Assembly (NCBI GenBank): GCA_021325495.1
Contig: JAJPGZ010000003.1
Location: 303,828-367,827 of the forward strand
Direction of reading: 5' to 3'
DNA from: Spartobacteria bacterium
GTDB lineage: Bacteria; Verrucomicrobiota; Verrucomicrobiia; Chthoniobacterales; UBA10450
DNA: 64,000 nt
The notes beneath the pieces are model-generated. The model did not search any database and had not been told where the DNA came from. It saw only the letters and a program-made list of their open reading frames with translations. Positions 44,705 to 52,498 of this stretch are shown here, piece after piece. Each line of letters starts with the position of its first letter. The stretch's first letter is position 1. A program made the position numbers and the translations under genes.

Positions 44705-46420
44705 TTATTGCGGACTAACTGTCGGCGAAGTTTCGGGCTGGTTCTTGCCTTTGCCCTGTTCTCGGCCCCGCCCCAAACGTCCCCGCTCGTTCTGGCCGCC
44801 GGTGTTAGGGTTCGCGCCGGCATTCTCGTTAGGCGAGCTGAATTGTTGTCCGGTCGGGCCTTGTGGACCTTGCATGCCCGGTTGCTCGATACGTCGCCCG
44901 CGACGGCCACGCCCGTTTTGATCGCTGCTATTCGCGTTCGCGCCAGCGCTCTCGTTAGGCGAGCTCAGCTCTTGCCCAGTTGGGCCTTGCGGACCTTGTC
45001 GCTCGAGGCGACGTCCGCGACGACCACGCTCGCTTTGATCAATGCCGGTGTTCGCACCAGCGTTTTCGTTAGGCGAGCTCATCTCTTGCCCAGTCGGCCC
45101 TTGCGGACCTTGAGCGCCTTGCTCTCCCAAACGTCGAGCGCGACGTCCAGCGCCGCGCGTCTGATCTTCCGGCGCAACGCTCGCGCCTGCGTTCGTGTCC
45201 GTGCCACCGGCGGGCGGATTGTTTGAATTAAATTGCTCGGCGTTCTTGCCTTTTCGGCGGCCGCGTTCGCCGCCGCCAACTGCGGGTTCGTTAGGCGACG
45301 CGTTCACGCCGGGGGCTGCATTTGCGTTCGCGCCCGCAGCGCCATTTCGCTTCTCAAAATTTTCCGCGCCGCGATTACGACCGCGGCCTTTGCCCTTTTC
45401 CTCTACCGCAGCGGGAGCGCCCGCCTCAATTCCCGGCGACGCGCCACCCTGCGCGCCGGCGTTCAGGTTCGCGCCGGTCTTGGAAAGGATTTCGGCTTTG
45501 CGGCCCTGTTGCGTCTTGAGCTGCTGCTTTAAGTCGGTTTGCGCCTTTTCATCGCCAACGACAGACCAACCACGATCGAGATTCGCCTTTCCGATTCTGG
45601 TCTTCACCTGTTGCGGGACGACTTCTTTGCCAGCGCGCTTGATGTGCATCGGCGCGGACACGACCAACTTGTCGCCTTGCGGTTTCATCAGCCCGCCCGA
45701 TTTCGCGGCTGCGCTAACATCGACATTCTCCTGGCGCTCGATTTTCAAACGCTGAATCGGCCGCGTCGCGCGCGTGTTGATGACGTTGATGTCGGGGCCG
45801 TAGTTGTAAACGATTTTATTTTTGTAAGTGATGTTGGTGACGTTCACCGTTTGATTGATGTAGGTCACATTTTGGCGGTAATCGACGATGCGCTCGCGCA
45901 AAACCGGCTCGCCGATGTAGCGAACATCGACAAAGTTGTAACACCCGGGTCCGATGTTGAATTCGACATCGATCGCGCCCGTCACCGGTCCGCGCTGATA
46001 AATGCCGATCGTTTCCGGAGGCAATGGAGCCCAGCCGATGTATTCACCCCCGGTGCGCCATGACACCCACGCCGGTCCCCATTCCAGATCTTCATCACGA
46101 CCCGGCACCCACACCCAGCCGTAATCAGCCAGTCGTGCCCAACGTCCGTAATGATACGTGGCCCAGCCGAAATCCTCGTAGGACACCCATGTCCATCCCA
46201 GATCGGTGTAAGCCCAGTAGCCGTCGGCGTATGGTCGCCATGAGGAATCGCTCACCGCCACATCCGGTTGCCAGACGTAGCCGTAATCGGAAATCTCCAT
46301 CCAACTGCCGCCGGACATGTTGTTGTAGAAGAAATCGACGCTGACATCGATTGCTTTGCTCGTTTGCGCCGCGGACAAGACCGCCGCGAGCGTCGCTGCT
46401 GCAAAAAGGATTCGTTTCAT
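44705..46420 (-). CDS. Exported DUF6600-like protein with collagen-like C-terminal repeats
   Basis: 571 aa. Signal peptide KRILFAAATLAAVLSAAQTSKA. Residues 30-135 are rich in Trp, Tyr and Gly (YGYVWQPDVAVSDSSWRPY, GRWARLADYGWVWVPGRD), as in DUF6600 envelope proteins. The C-terminal half is Gly/Asn/Arg-rich, with three or four repeats of about 38-42 residues, each holding GPQGPTGQ then SSPNENAGAN and a basic ERGRRGRR. A surface or periplasmic structural role is likely but unproven. The SPNE of each repeat is encoded by motif B (44826, 44952, 45066, with a related copy at 45288). Confidence 0.78.
   Translation of the reverse strand: MKRILFAAATLAAVLSAAQTSKAIDVSVDFFYNNMSGGSWMEISDYGYVWQPDVAVSDSSWRPYADGYWAYTDLGWTWVSYEDFGWATYHYGRWARLADYGWVWVPGRDEDLEWGPAWVSWRTGGEYIGWAPLPPETIGIYQRGPVTGAIDVEFNIGPGCYNFVDVRYIGEPVLRERIVDYRQNVTYINQTVNVTNITYKNKIVYNYGPDINVINTRATRPIQRLKIERQENVDVSAAAKSGGLMKPQGDKLVVSAPMHIKRAGKEVVPQQVKTRIGKANLDRGWSVVGDEKAQTDLKQQLKTQQGRKAEILSKTGANLNAGAQGGASPGIEAGAPAAVEEKGKGRGRNRGAENFEKRNGAAGANANAAPGVNASPNEPAVGGGERGRRKGKNAEQFNSNNPPAGGTDTNAGASVAPEDQTRGAGRRARRLGEQGAQGPQGPTGQEMSSPNENAGANTGIDQSERGRRGRRLERQGPQGPTGQELSSPNESAGANANSSDQNGRGRRGRRIEQPGMQGPQGPTGQQFSSPNENAGANPNTGGQNERGRLGRGREQGKGKNQPETSPTVSPQ
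44770..45150 (-). repeat. Imperfect tandem repeats (about 114-126 bp) inside the DUF6600-like gene
   Basis: At least three units, each encoding GPQGPTGQ, SSPNE-AGAN and a basic R/G block; motif B copies at 44826, 44952 and 45066 give spacings of 126 and 114 bp. Unequal lengths show small indels between units. Confidence 0.8.
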
Positions 46421-46496
46421 ATGCGTAATGGATTTGTCGAAACTTCGACATCGTCGCGCGGCGCTTTATTCACGCCTGCGCAAGATCGACAACTAC

Positions 46497-48044
46497 CTAG
46501 CGCGGACGGACGACGACGAACGAGCGTACCTTGTGGCGGCAAACCGACAAGACCTGCGGCTGGTTCGGGTCGATCGCGCTCACAATCTTGTGGTAATCCG
46601 CGACTGACGAAATGGGTTGCTGATTTATTTCTTCGATGACGTCGCCCTTTTGCAAATCCGCCATGCCGCTGCGCGGATCGACATTGGTCACGACCACACC
46701 GCGGATACGGTTCGGCAAATCAAGTTGCTGCGCAAGATCCGGTGTGAGCTCGCCCACCTGAATTCCATTGAGCGCGGCGTTTTCGCTGCTGCCGCCGCCA
46801 CTGCCCGAAGGCGGTTCGTTGTCCGGCTCGTTAGGCTGCGGTTGCGCCGGCTGATTCTGGCGCGGCCCGCGCGTGAGATAATCTCCCGGCTGCTCTTTGA
46901 TTTGCGCCGTCACCTTCATCGGTTTGCCGTCGCGCATTAATTCAAGATCGACATTCTTATTCAGCTCGACCTGCGAAACGAGACTGCGCAGCTGCATAAA
47001 ACTCTTCACGTCGTGCCCGTTGAATTTGCGGATGACATCGCCTTTTTGAATCCGCGCCTCCGCCGCCGGCGAACCCGGCACGACGTCATCCACGATTACG
47101 CCATCGCCCGATAACCCGTTTGGATTTTGCCGATCGACCCGGCCCTGAATTCCGAGATAACCGCGAATGATTCGGCCTTGTTTGAGCAAACTCTCGAGCG
47201 CAGTGCGCACGGTGTTTGAAGGAATCGCAAATCCGATTCCCTGCGAACCGCCGCTGCGCGAAATGATGGCGGTGTTAATGCCCACGACTTCGCCGCGCAA
47301 ATTTACGAGCGGCCCGCCGCTGTTGCCGGGGTTGATCGCAGCGTTTGTTTGCAAAAGATCGCCAAAATAATCCGCGCGATTCGGCCGGCCCTTGGAGCTG
47401 ATGATCCCGTCCGTGACCGTCTCCTCAAAACCAAACGGATTGCCGATCGCCAAAACAAAATCGCCGGCCTGCACCTGGTCCGAATCCGCCAACGCCAATG
47501 GCTTCACGCCCGGATCGTCGATCTTCAAGACTGCGAGATCGACTTGTTCGTCCGCGCCGATGAGTCGCGCCTTTTTTGTACGACCATCGCTCAATTGCAC
47601 TTCGATTTCGTCCACTTGATCGACAACGTGATTATTCGTGATGATGTGGCCCTCGTTCGTGACGACCACGCCCGAGCCTAACGAATTTTGGACGGTCGCT
47701 TCATCCTGGGGGTTGCGGAATCGCCCGCCGCCCCCGTTACGTCCGCCACCGAAAAAAAATTCAAACGGGTCCATGTATTGACGCGGCGCCTGGATTTTTT
47801 TCGACGTCTTCACCGCGACCACGGAAGGGATCACGCTATTGATGAGCGCGCGTCGTTCCCGATTCAAGGCCTCGAGCGATGCGACGTTCTTCGAATCGAC
47901 CGTCGGCGCCGTCGGCAACGTGTATTTTTCCGGCGAACGATGCATCACGTTCAACTCGCCGTGACGCATGCGGTAGTCGTACAGCGCGGAAATTCCGATG
48001 CTGAGCGCCGCCACAAACACAAAAAATTTCAGAAGGTTTTTCAT
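46497..48044 (-). CDS. HtrA/DegP-type periplasmic serine protease with PDZ domains
   Basis: 515 aa. N-terminal membrane anchor or signal KNLLKFFVFVAALSIGISALY. The trypsin-like domain has His in IITNNHVVD, Asp in EQVDLAVLKID and Ser in NPGNSGGPLVNL. The first PDZ is around residues 290-385 (RGYLGIQGRVDRQ, GVIVDDVVPGSPAAEARIQKGD). A Pro/Asn/Gly linker (QPAQPQPNEPDNEPPSG) leads to a second PDZ. The final residues CRHKVRSFVVVRPR are unusual. ATG 48044 shares one base with the recG TAA (TAATG), so it is coupled to recG. Confidence 0.93.
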   Translation of the reverse strand: MKNLLKFFVFVAALSIGISALYDYRMRHGELNVMHRSPEKYTLPTAPTVDSKNVASLEALNRERRALINSVIPSVVAVKTSKKIQAPRQYMDPFEFFFGGGRNGGGGRFRNPQDEATVQNSLGSGVVVTNEGHIITNNHVVDQVDEIEVQLSDGRTKKARLIGADEQVDLAVLKIDDPGVKPLALADSDQVQAGDFVLAIGNPFGFEETVTDGIISSKGRPNRADYFGDLLQTNAAINPGNSGGPLVNLRGEVVGINTAIISRSGGSQGIGFAIPSNTVRTALESLLKQGRIIRGYLGIQGRVDRQNPNGLSGDGVIVDDVVPGSPAAEARIQKGDVIRKFNGHDVKSFMQLRSLVSQVELNKNVDLELMRDGKPMKVTAQIKEQPGDYLTRGPRQNQPAQPQPNEPDNEPPSGSGGGSSENAALNGIQVGELTPDLAQQLDLPNRIRGVVVTNVDPRSGMADLQKGDVIEEINQQPISSVADYHKIVSAIDPNQPQVLSVCRHKVRSFVVVRPR

Positions 48045-50707
48045 TAGCTGACGTTCGAAAAAGTTCGCCCCTGTTGTTCGACAATCAATCGCCGGAAACG
48101 TTGATTTTCCGGCCACTCTAACGAGGGATCGAGTTCGAAGATCGACAGCGCCGCCGTGCGCGCGCGTTGCATTAACTCCTTGTCACGGCGCAAATCGCCG
48201 ATCTTCAACACCGGCAATCCGCTCTGCGCCGTCCCTAACAAATCGCCCGGGCCGCGAAGTTCCCAATCCGCCTCTGCCACTTCAAACCCGTTGCTCGTCT
48301 TTTCTAAGATCGACAACTTCTTCGCGCTCTCATCCGAGACGTCGCTCGTCAGCAAAATGCAATACGACTTGTGCTCGCCCCGCCCGATTCGTCCGCGCAA
48401 TTGATGAAGCTGCGCCAAGCCAAAGCGCTCCGCGTTCTCCACCAGCATCACAGTCGCGTTCGCAACATCGACACCGACTTCAATCACCGTCGTGCTAATC
48501 AACACCTGCGTTTCGCCGCGACGAAAACGTTCCATCGTCTCCTGCTTCTCCGGCGCCGAAATGCGTCCGTGCAATAATTCGCAGCGGTACGGCCGCAGGC
48601 GCTCGCTCCATTCGTCGAACTCCTTCGTCGCCGCCTTGATGTCGATCTTGTCGCTTTCGTCGATCAACGGATAAATCAGGTAGGCCTGTCGCCCGCTCTC
48701 CAATTGCGTTCGAATAAAGGTAATCACCTCGCCCAGTTTCTTTTCGTCACGGACGGCGGTGATGATCTTACCGCGATTGCTCGGCATCTCGTCGATGGTC
48801 GACACATCGAGATCGCCGTACGCCGTCATCGTCAGCGTGCGCGGGATCGGCGTCGCCGTCATCACTAACACATCCGGCGCCGGCTCGCGGTTTGTTAGGC
48901 GCGCCCGCTGCGCCACGCCGAATTTGTGCTGCTCATCGATCACGACGAGCCCGAGATTCGAAAACGCCACGCCCTCGTAAAGCAACGCGTGCGTGCCGAC
49001 AATAACATGCGGCCCATCCCGTAGTTCTGGGGAGCACAGGCCGCTGGCCTGTGGTTCGCGGCGGCTCGCCGCGAAGCTTTTTGAATTCTCAATTCCCGAA
49101 TACCACATCCATGGATAATCGTGACCCGCATCAGCAGCTCCGGCATCCCACGGATTGCGCGTGATGTACTCAAACTTCTCCTGCAAATCCGATTCGGACC
49201 TGATCAATCGGTCGAACGATTCCGTTTCCCACACCGGTCCTTTTCTCTTGTCGATCTTTGCGATCTCATGCGCAGTGAATGACTTGATTGTGTGAAGGAT
49301 TTCGCTGAGCGAATAAAACCGTTCATCTGCATCGCTCACTTTCAGCGCAGGCTCGATCAGCATGTGGACGTGATTGGGCATCACACACGCGGCGAACAAT
49401 TGGTAACGCCGCTCGCTCCAGTAAAGAACGCAGTCCAGCACAACCTGACGCGCAGCCGGTGATAACGTTTTGTGACCGCGCGTTGTAAATGTGATCGCAT
49501 ATTTAGACCACGGGCGTTCAAAGTGCGGAAGGTTGCGCTTGCTGTGGCGCACGTCTGGCTGTTCATCCGGCGAGCCGCCGGATGCCGCAGGCGGGCCGCC
49601 TGCGCTCTCCAGAGCTTCGTTTGCCGTGAATAAGGGGAGCGGTCCGCTTTCTTCCTGTCGCGCAGCCGTGCGGATCGACAAACGAACGCCTAACGGTTCG
49701 AGCCATTGTCGCAAGACTGCGTAATGTTGCTCTGCCAGAATTTGCGTCGGCGCCATGAACGCCGCCTGATATCCGGCCTCGACGGCAAGCAGGATTGCCG
49801 CGATCGCCACCACCGTTTTACCCGAGCCGACGTCGCCTTGCAGTAATCGATTCATCGCGTGTTTCGACGCAAGATCGCGTCGGATTTCGGCGATTACTTT
49901 CTCCTGTGCTTTCGTTAGGCCGAACGGCAGCGACTTCAAAAATCGTTCGAGCAATTCGCCTTTCCCGCAATGCGCGCCGCCGATCCGCACATTTGCTTCC
50001 GCGCGGCGCGCTGCGATCGCCATTTGCATCGCGAAAAATTCCGAGAGCACGAGGTGATCGCGCGCCGCGTCCCGCGCTTCCCACGTTTCCGGAAAATGGA
50101 TGGCGCGCAATGCCGCGCGACGTTCGCCGTGCACTAACTTCTTCGGCGCCGGCGTTGCAAGATCGACATCGGAAAGATCGACAATTACTCGATAAATGAT
50201 GCTGCGCATCAATCGCTGCGACACGCCTTCGGTCGCCGGATAAATCGGTGTGATCCGCCGAAAATGGATCGACATCTCTTCGTCCTCCTCGACCACCTCA
50301 AACTCGGGATGATTCATGACCAGACGCTTGCCGCTCAGCTTCGGTTTTCCGAAAACGACCAGCCGCTGTCCGCTCGCGATCATTTTCTGCACGTAATGCA
50401 AATTGAACCAGCGCAACGTCAGCGGCTGGCTGAGCGCATTCGAATTCGTCTCCTCCAAAACCGCTTCGAAAATTTTCTTCCAACCGCCAAACCGCATCAC
50501 GCGCGTCTTCGTCACTTCACCGCACAAACAAATCGGCGTTTCCGATTCATCATGCGGAAAGTGCGGAAACTCATGTCGATCTTCGTACCTTCGCGGATAA
50601 TGTGTGAGCAAATCTTCCACCGTCGTTAGGCCAAGCCGCCGCAAGGCCGTGACCTTCGGCCGCGGAATCCATTCCAGCTCTTCGATCGGTTGCGAAATCT
50701 CGATCAC
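48044..50707 (-). CDS. recG: RecG ATP-dependent DNA helicase with an in-frame RAYT transposase inserted
   Basis: 887 aa, about 200 longer than usual RecG. N-terminal wedge/OB domain (RYEDRHEFPHF), Walker A LLQGDVGSGKT near residue 297, then PTQILAEQHYAVLRQW. After SIRTAARQEESGPLPLF near residue 360 the sequence becomes a REP-associated tyrosine transposase; RecG resumes with GPHVIVGTHALLYEGV near 562, DEQH box VVIDEQHKFGVAQRARL, MTATPIPRTLTM and the QLRGRIGRG motif. The join is in frame at both ends with no stop. RecG remodels stalled forks and Holliday junctions; whether the long protein is active is unknown. Overlaps recJ by 4 bp and htrA by 1 bp. Confidence 0.92.
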   Translation of the reverse strand: MIEISQPIEELEWIPRPKVTALRRLGLTTVEDLLTHYPRRYEDRHEFPHFPHDESETPICLCGEVTKTRVMRFGGWKKIFEAVLEETNSNALSQPLTLRWFNLHYVQKMIASGQRLVVFGKPKLSGKRLVMNHPEFEVVEEDEEMSIHFRRITPIYPATEGVSQRLMRSIIYRVIVDLSDVDLATPAPKKLVHGERRAALRAIHFPETWEARDAARDHLVLSEFFAMQMAIAARRAEANVRIGGAHCGKGELLERFLKSLPFGLTKAQEKVIAEIRRDLASKHAMNRLLQGDVGSGKTVVAIAAILLAVEAGYQAAFMAPTQILAEQHYAVLRQWLEPLGVRLSIRTAARQEESGPLPLFTANEALESAGGPPAASGGSPDEQPDVRHSKRNLPHFERPWSKYAITFTTRGHKTLSPAARQVVLDCVLYWSERRYQLFAACVMPNHVHMLIEPALKVSDADERFYSLSEILHTIKSFTAHEIAKIDKRKGPVWETESFDRLIRSESDLQEKFEYITRNPWDAGAADAGHDYPWMWYSGIENSKSFAASRREPQASGLCSPELRDGPHVIVGTHALLYEGVAFSNLGLVVIDEQHKFGVAQRARLTNREPAPDVLVMTATPIPRTLTMTAYGDLDVSTIDEMPSNRGKIITAVRDEKKLGEVITFIRTQLESGRQAYLIYPLIDESDKIDIKAATKEFDEWSERLRPYRCELLHGRISAPEKQETMERFRRGETQVLISTTVIEVGVDVANATVMLVENAERFGLAQLHQLRGRIGRGEHKSYCILLTSDVSDESAKKLSILEKTSNGFEVAEADWELRGPGDLLGTAQSGLPVLKIGDLRRDKELMQRARTAALSIFELDPSLEWPENQRFRRLIVEQQGRTFSNVS
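49035..49075. repeat. REP-like hairpin pair, left flank of the RAYT
   Basis: CACAGGCC-GCT-GGCCTGTG (49035-49053, 8-bp stem) and TTCGCGGCG-GCT-CGCCGCGAA (49055-49075, 9-bp stem), both perfect with the same GCT loop and one base between them. Typical of a REP doublet. Confidence 0.88.
49565..49604. repeat. REP-like hairpin pair, right flank of the RAYT
   Basis: ATCCGGCG-AGC-CGCCGGAT (49565-49583) and CGCAGGCG-GGC-CGCCTGCG (49586-49604), perfect 8-bp stems with 3-base loops. The AGC loop is the complement of the GCT loops on the other flank, so the two doublets are inverted relative to each other. Confidence 0.88.
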
Positions 50708-52392
50708 TCGATCGGCCCCGCTTCCCGCACAGCTTCAATGTGCATGCCGACCAACCTCTCGCCCCCGCCGAAATCATCGGCGCAAATCCGGAATGCAATG
50801 TCCCACGGCGCTGGCGGCAAGGTAATGGTCGCGCCATCAAAAAAAATTGCGCGCCGATGGTGTTTCCCCTGGCCGATGCGCATCTTCAGATGTTTCTCGT
50901 TCACGACTAACGGCGGCGCCACCGGCTCAACGGCGCGCGCAAAAAACAACGGTTGCGGATTTCCGTTACCGAACGGCTGAAGCATTTCGTGCCAGCGCAA
51001 AAGATCGACATCGATTTCGGCCAGCGCCAATTCGTGATCGAGACGCAACCGCTGCTGAAGCAATTCGTCGGTCAACATTTCGCGTGCGGCCGCGCAAAAT
51101 TCCTTCGTGAAAAGATCGACATCTTCTTCTCGGATCGTTAGGCCGGCAGCCATTTCGTGTCCACCGAACTTTTGCAATCGATTCGCGCAACGTTTTAGCG
51201 CCTCGACCAGATTCAATCCCTCAATACTTCGCCCGCTGCCTTTTCCGATTCCGTTCTCAATTCCGATGACAATTGTCGGCCGGTGATATCGACGAGCGAT
51301 TCGCGACGCGACAATGCCGAGCACGCCCGGGTGCCAGCCGCAGTCCGCCACCACGATGGCTGCGCCGATGTGTTCCTTGTCGATCTTTTCTTCGGCCGCG
51401 GCGAAAATTTGTTTCTCCACTTCCTGGCGCTCTCGATTTTGCGCATCGAGAAATTGCGCGAGCGTTTCCGCTTCGGCTTCATCATTCGTTAACAAGAGCC
51501 GCAGAGATTTCTCCGCGGTCGTTAGGCGGCCAGCCGCATTCAAACGCGGCCCGAGTCGATAACCGATGTCTTCGGTCAGAATCGGCGCGCGCACGCCCGC
51601 GACTTGCATCAACTTGCGCAGACCGATCCTTGTCGATCTTGCAATTTCAATCGCGCCGCGCCGGACGAGCGTGCGGTTCTCGCCGCGCAATGGCACGATG
51701 TCGGCGACGGTTCCGAGCGCGACCAGATCGAGCTGCGATTTGAAATCGAAATCCGCCAGCGGCCGCGTTTTCAACATCGCGTGACAAAGTTTGAAGACGA
51801 CGCCGGCGCTGCAAAGATATTCGAACGCGCGGTCGCCGATCTTCGGATTGACCAGCACGCATGGCGGCAATTCCGATTTCGGTTCGTGATGGTCGAGCAC
51901 GATCACATCCACGCCGCGCCGCGTGAGATCGACAATTTCATTCACGGACGAAGTACCGCAGTCGACTGCGATGAACAGTTGCGGTCGATGTTGCTCAACA
52001 CAACGCTCCACGCTTTCCGGGCTGAGCCCGTAACCTTCCTCCATGCGCAGCGGCAGAAATAGCTCCGGCGCGCCTCCGTACGCGCGCAAGATTTCGCCTA
52101 ACAACGCCAACGAGGTAACGCCATCGACGTCGTAATCGCCGAACAACACGACCCGCTCATGTCGATCTAACGCGTCAAAAATGCGCGTGACCGCCTTGTC
52201 CATTTGCGGGAGCAAAAAAGGATCGGACAACGATTTCAGGCGCGGCTGGAGAAACGCATCGACTTCGTCACGCGAGCGAAAACCTTTGCGCAAAAGCAAG
52301 CGCGCGATGCATTCGGCGCCGCAAATTTCGCTCCAGGCGATGGCGGCGCCGTTCAATTCTTCCGGTGGCGCAAGGATCCAACGACTGTGCAC
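50704..52392 (-). CDS. recJ: Single-stranded-DNA-specific exonuclease RecJ
   Basis: 562 aa DHH-family 5'-3' exonuclease for recombination and mismatch repair. Metal motifs VLFGDYDVDGVTS, AVDCGTSS and VLDHHEPKSELP; then GRLNAAGRLTTAEKSL-type region (RLGPRLNAAGRLTTAEKS) and the DHHA1 part with KGSGRSIEGLNLVEAL and KFGGHEMAAGLTI. The OB domain and C-terminal tail are present. First gene of a recJ-recG-htrA unit with 4-bp and 1-bp overlaps. Motif A is at 51001, 51112, 51378 and 51631, and an A/B hybrid at 52160. Confidence 0.95.
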   Translation of the reverse strand: MHSRWILAPPEELNGAAIAWSEICGAECIARLLLRKGFRSRDEVDAFLQPRLKSLSDPFLLPQMDKAVTRIFDALDRHERVVLFGDYDVDGVTSLALLGEILRAYGGAPELFLPLRMEEGYGLSPESVERCVEQHRPQLFIAVDCGTSSVNEIVDLTRRGVDVIVLDHHEPKSELPPCVLVNPKIGDRAFEYLCSAGVVFKLCHAMLKTRPLADFDFKSQLDLVALGTVADIVPLRGENRTLVRRGAIEIARSTRIGLRKLMQVAGVRAPILTEDIGYRLGPRLNAAGRLTTAEKSLRLLLTNDEAEAETLAQFLDAQNRERQEVEKQIFAAAEEKIDKEHIGAAIVVADCGWHPGVLGIVASRIARRYHRPTIVIGIENGIGKGSGRSIEGLNLVEALKRCANRLQKFGGHEMAAGLTIREEDVDLFTKEFCAAAREMLTDELLQQRLRLDHELALAEIDVDLLRWHEMLQPFGNGNPQPLFFARAVEPVAPPLVVNEKHLKMRIGQGKHHRRAIFFDGATITLPPAPWDIAFRICADDFGGGERLVGMHIEAVREAGPIE

Positions 52393-52498
52393 CGTTTACT
52401 TTAGTGGCACGCGCATGAGTGACAAGATCGACAATCGTATTTTGGTTCGGATCGTGCTGGTATTTCTGCGCAACTAAACGGGGCTTGGAGGGTTTGTC

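Larger units (their letters stand above)
49013..49620 (-). mobile_element. RAYT element (Y1/HUH transposase with flanking REP hairpins) inside recG
   Basis: The insert encodes a TnpA_REP-type domain: KYAITFTTRGHKTLSPAARQ, the HUH-type pair in VMPNHVHMLIEP (H446 and H448 of the fused protein) and the likely catalytic Tyr in EYITRNPWDAG (Y514). Each flank holds two adjacent hairpins of REP type with 3-base loops (49035-49053 and 49055-49075; 49565-49583 and 49586-49604). The hairpins are themselves translated, giving AGGPPAASGGSP on the N side and FAASRREPQASGLCSPE on the C side. Exact ends cannot be fixed without an uninterrupted recG for comparison. One motif A copy (49249) lies inside the transposase; motif B is absent. 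Confidence 0.88.

Noticed and set aside
48044..50707. Intein in RecG
   Set aside because: No splice-junction Cys/Ser at the start or His-Asn at the end; the insert is a RAYT with REP hairpins.
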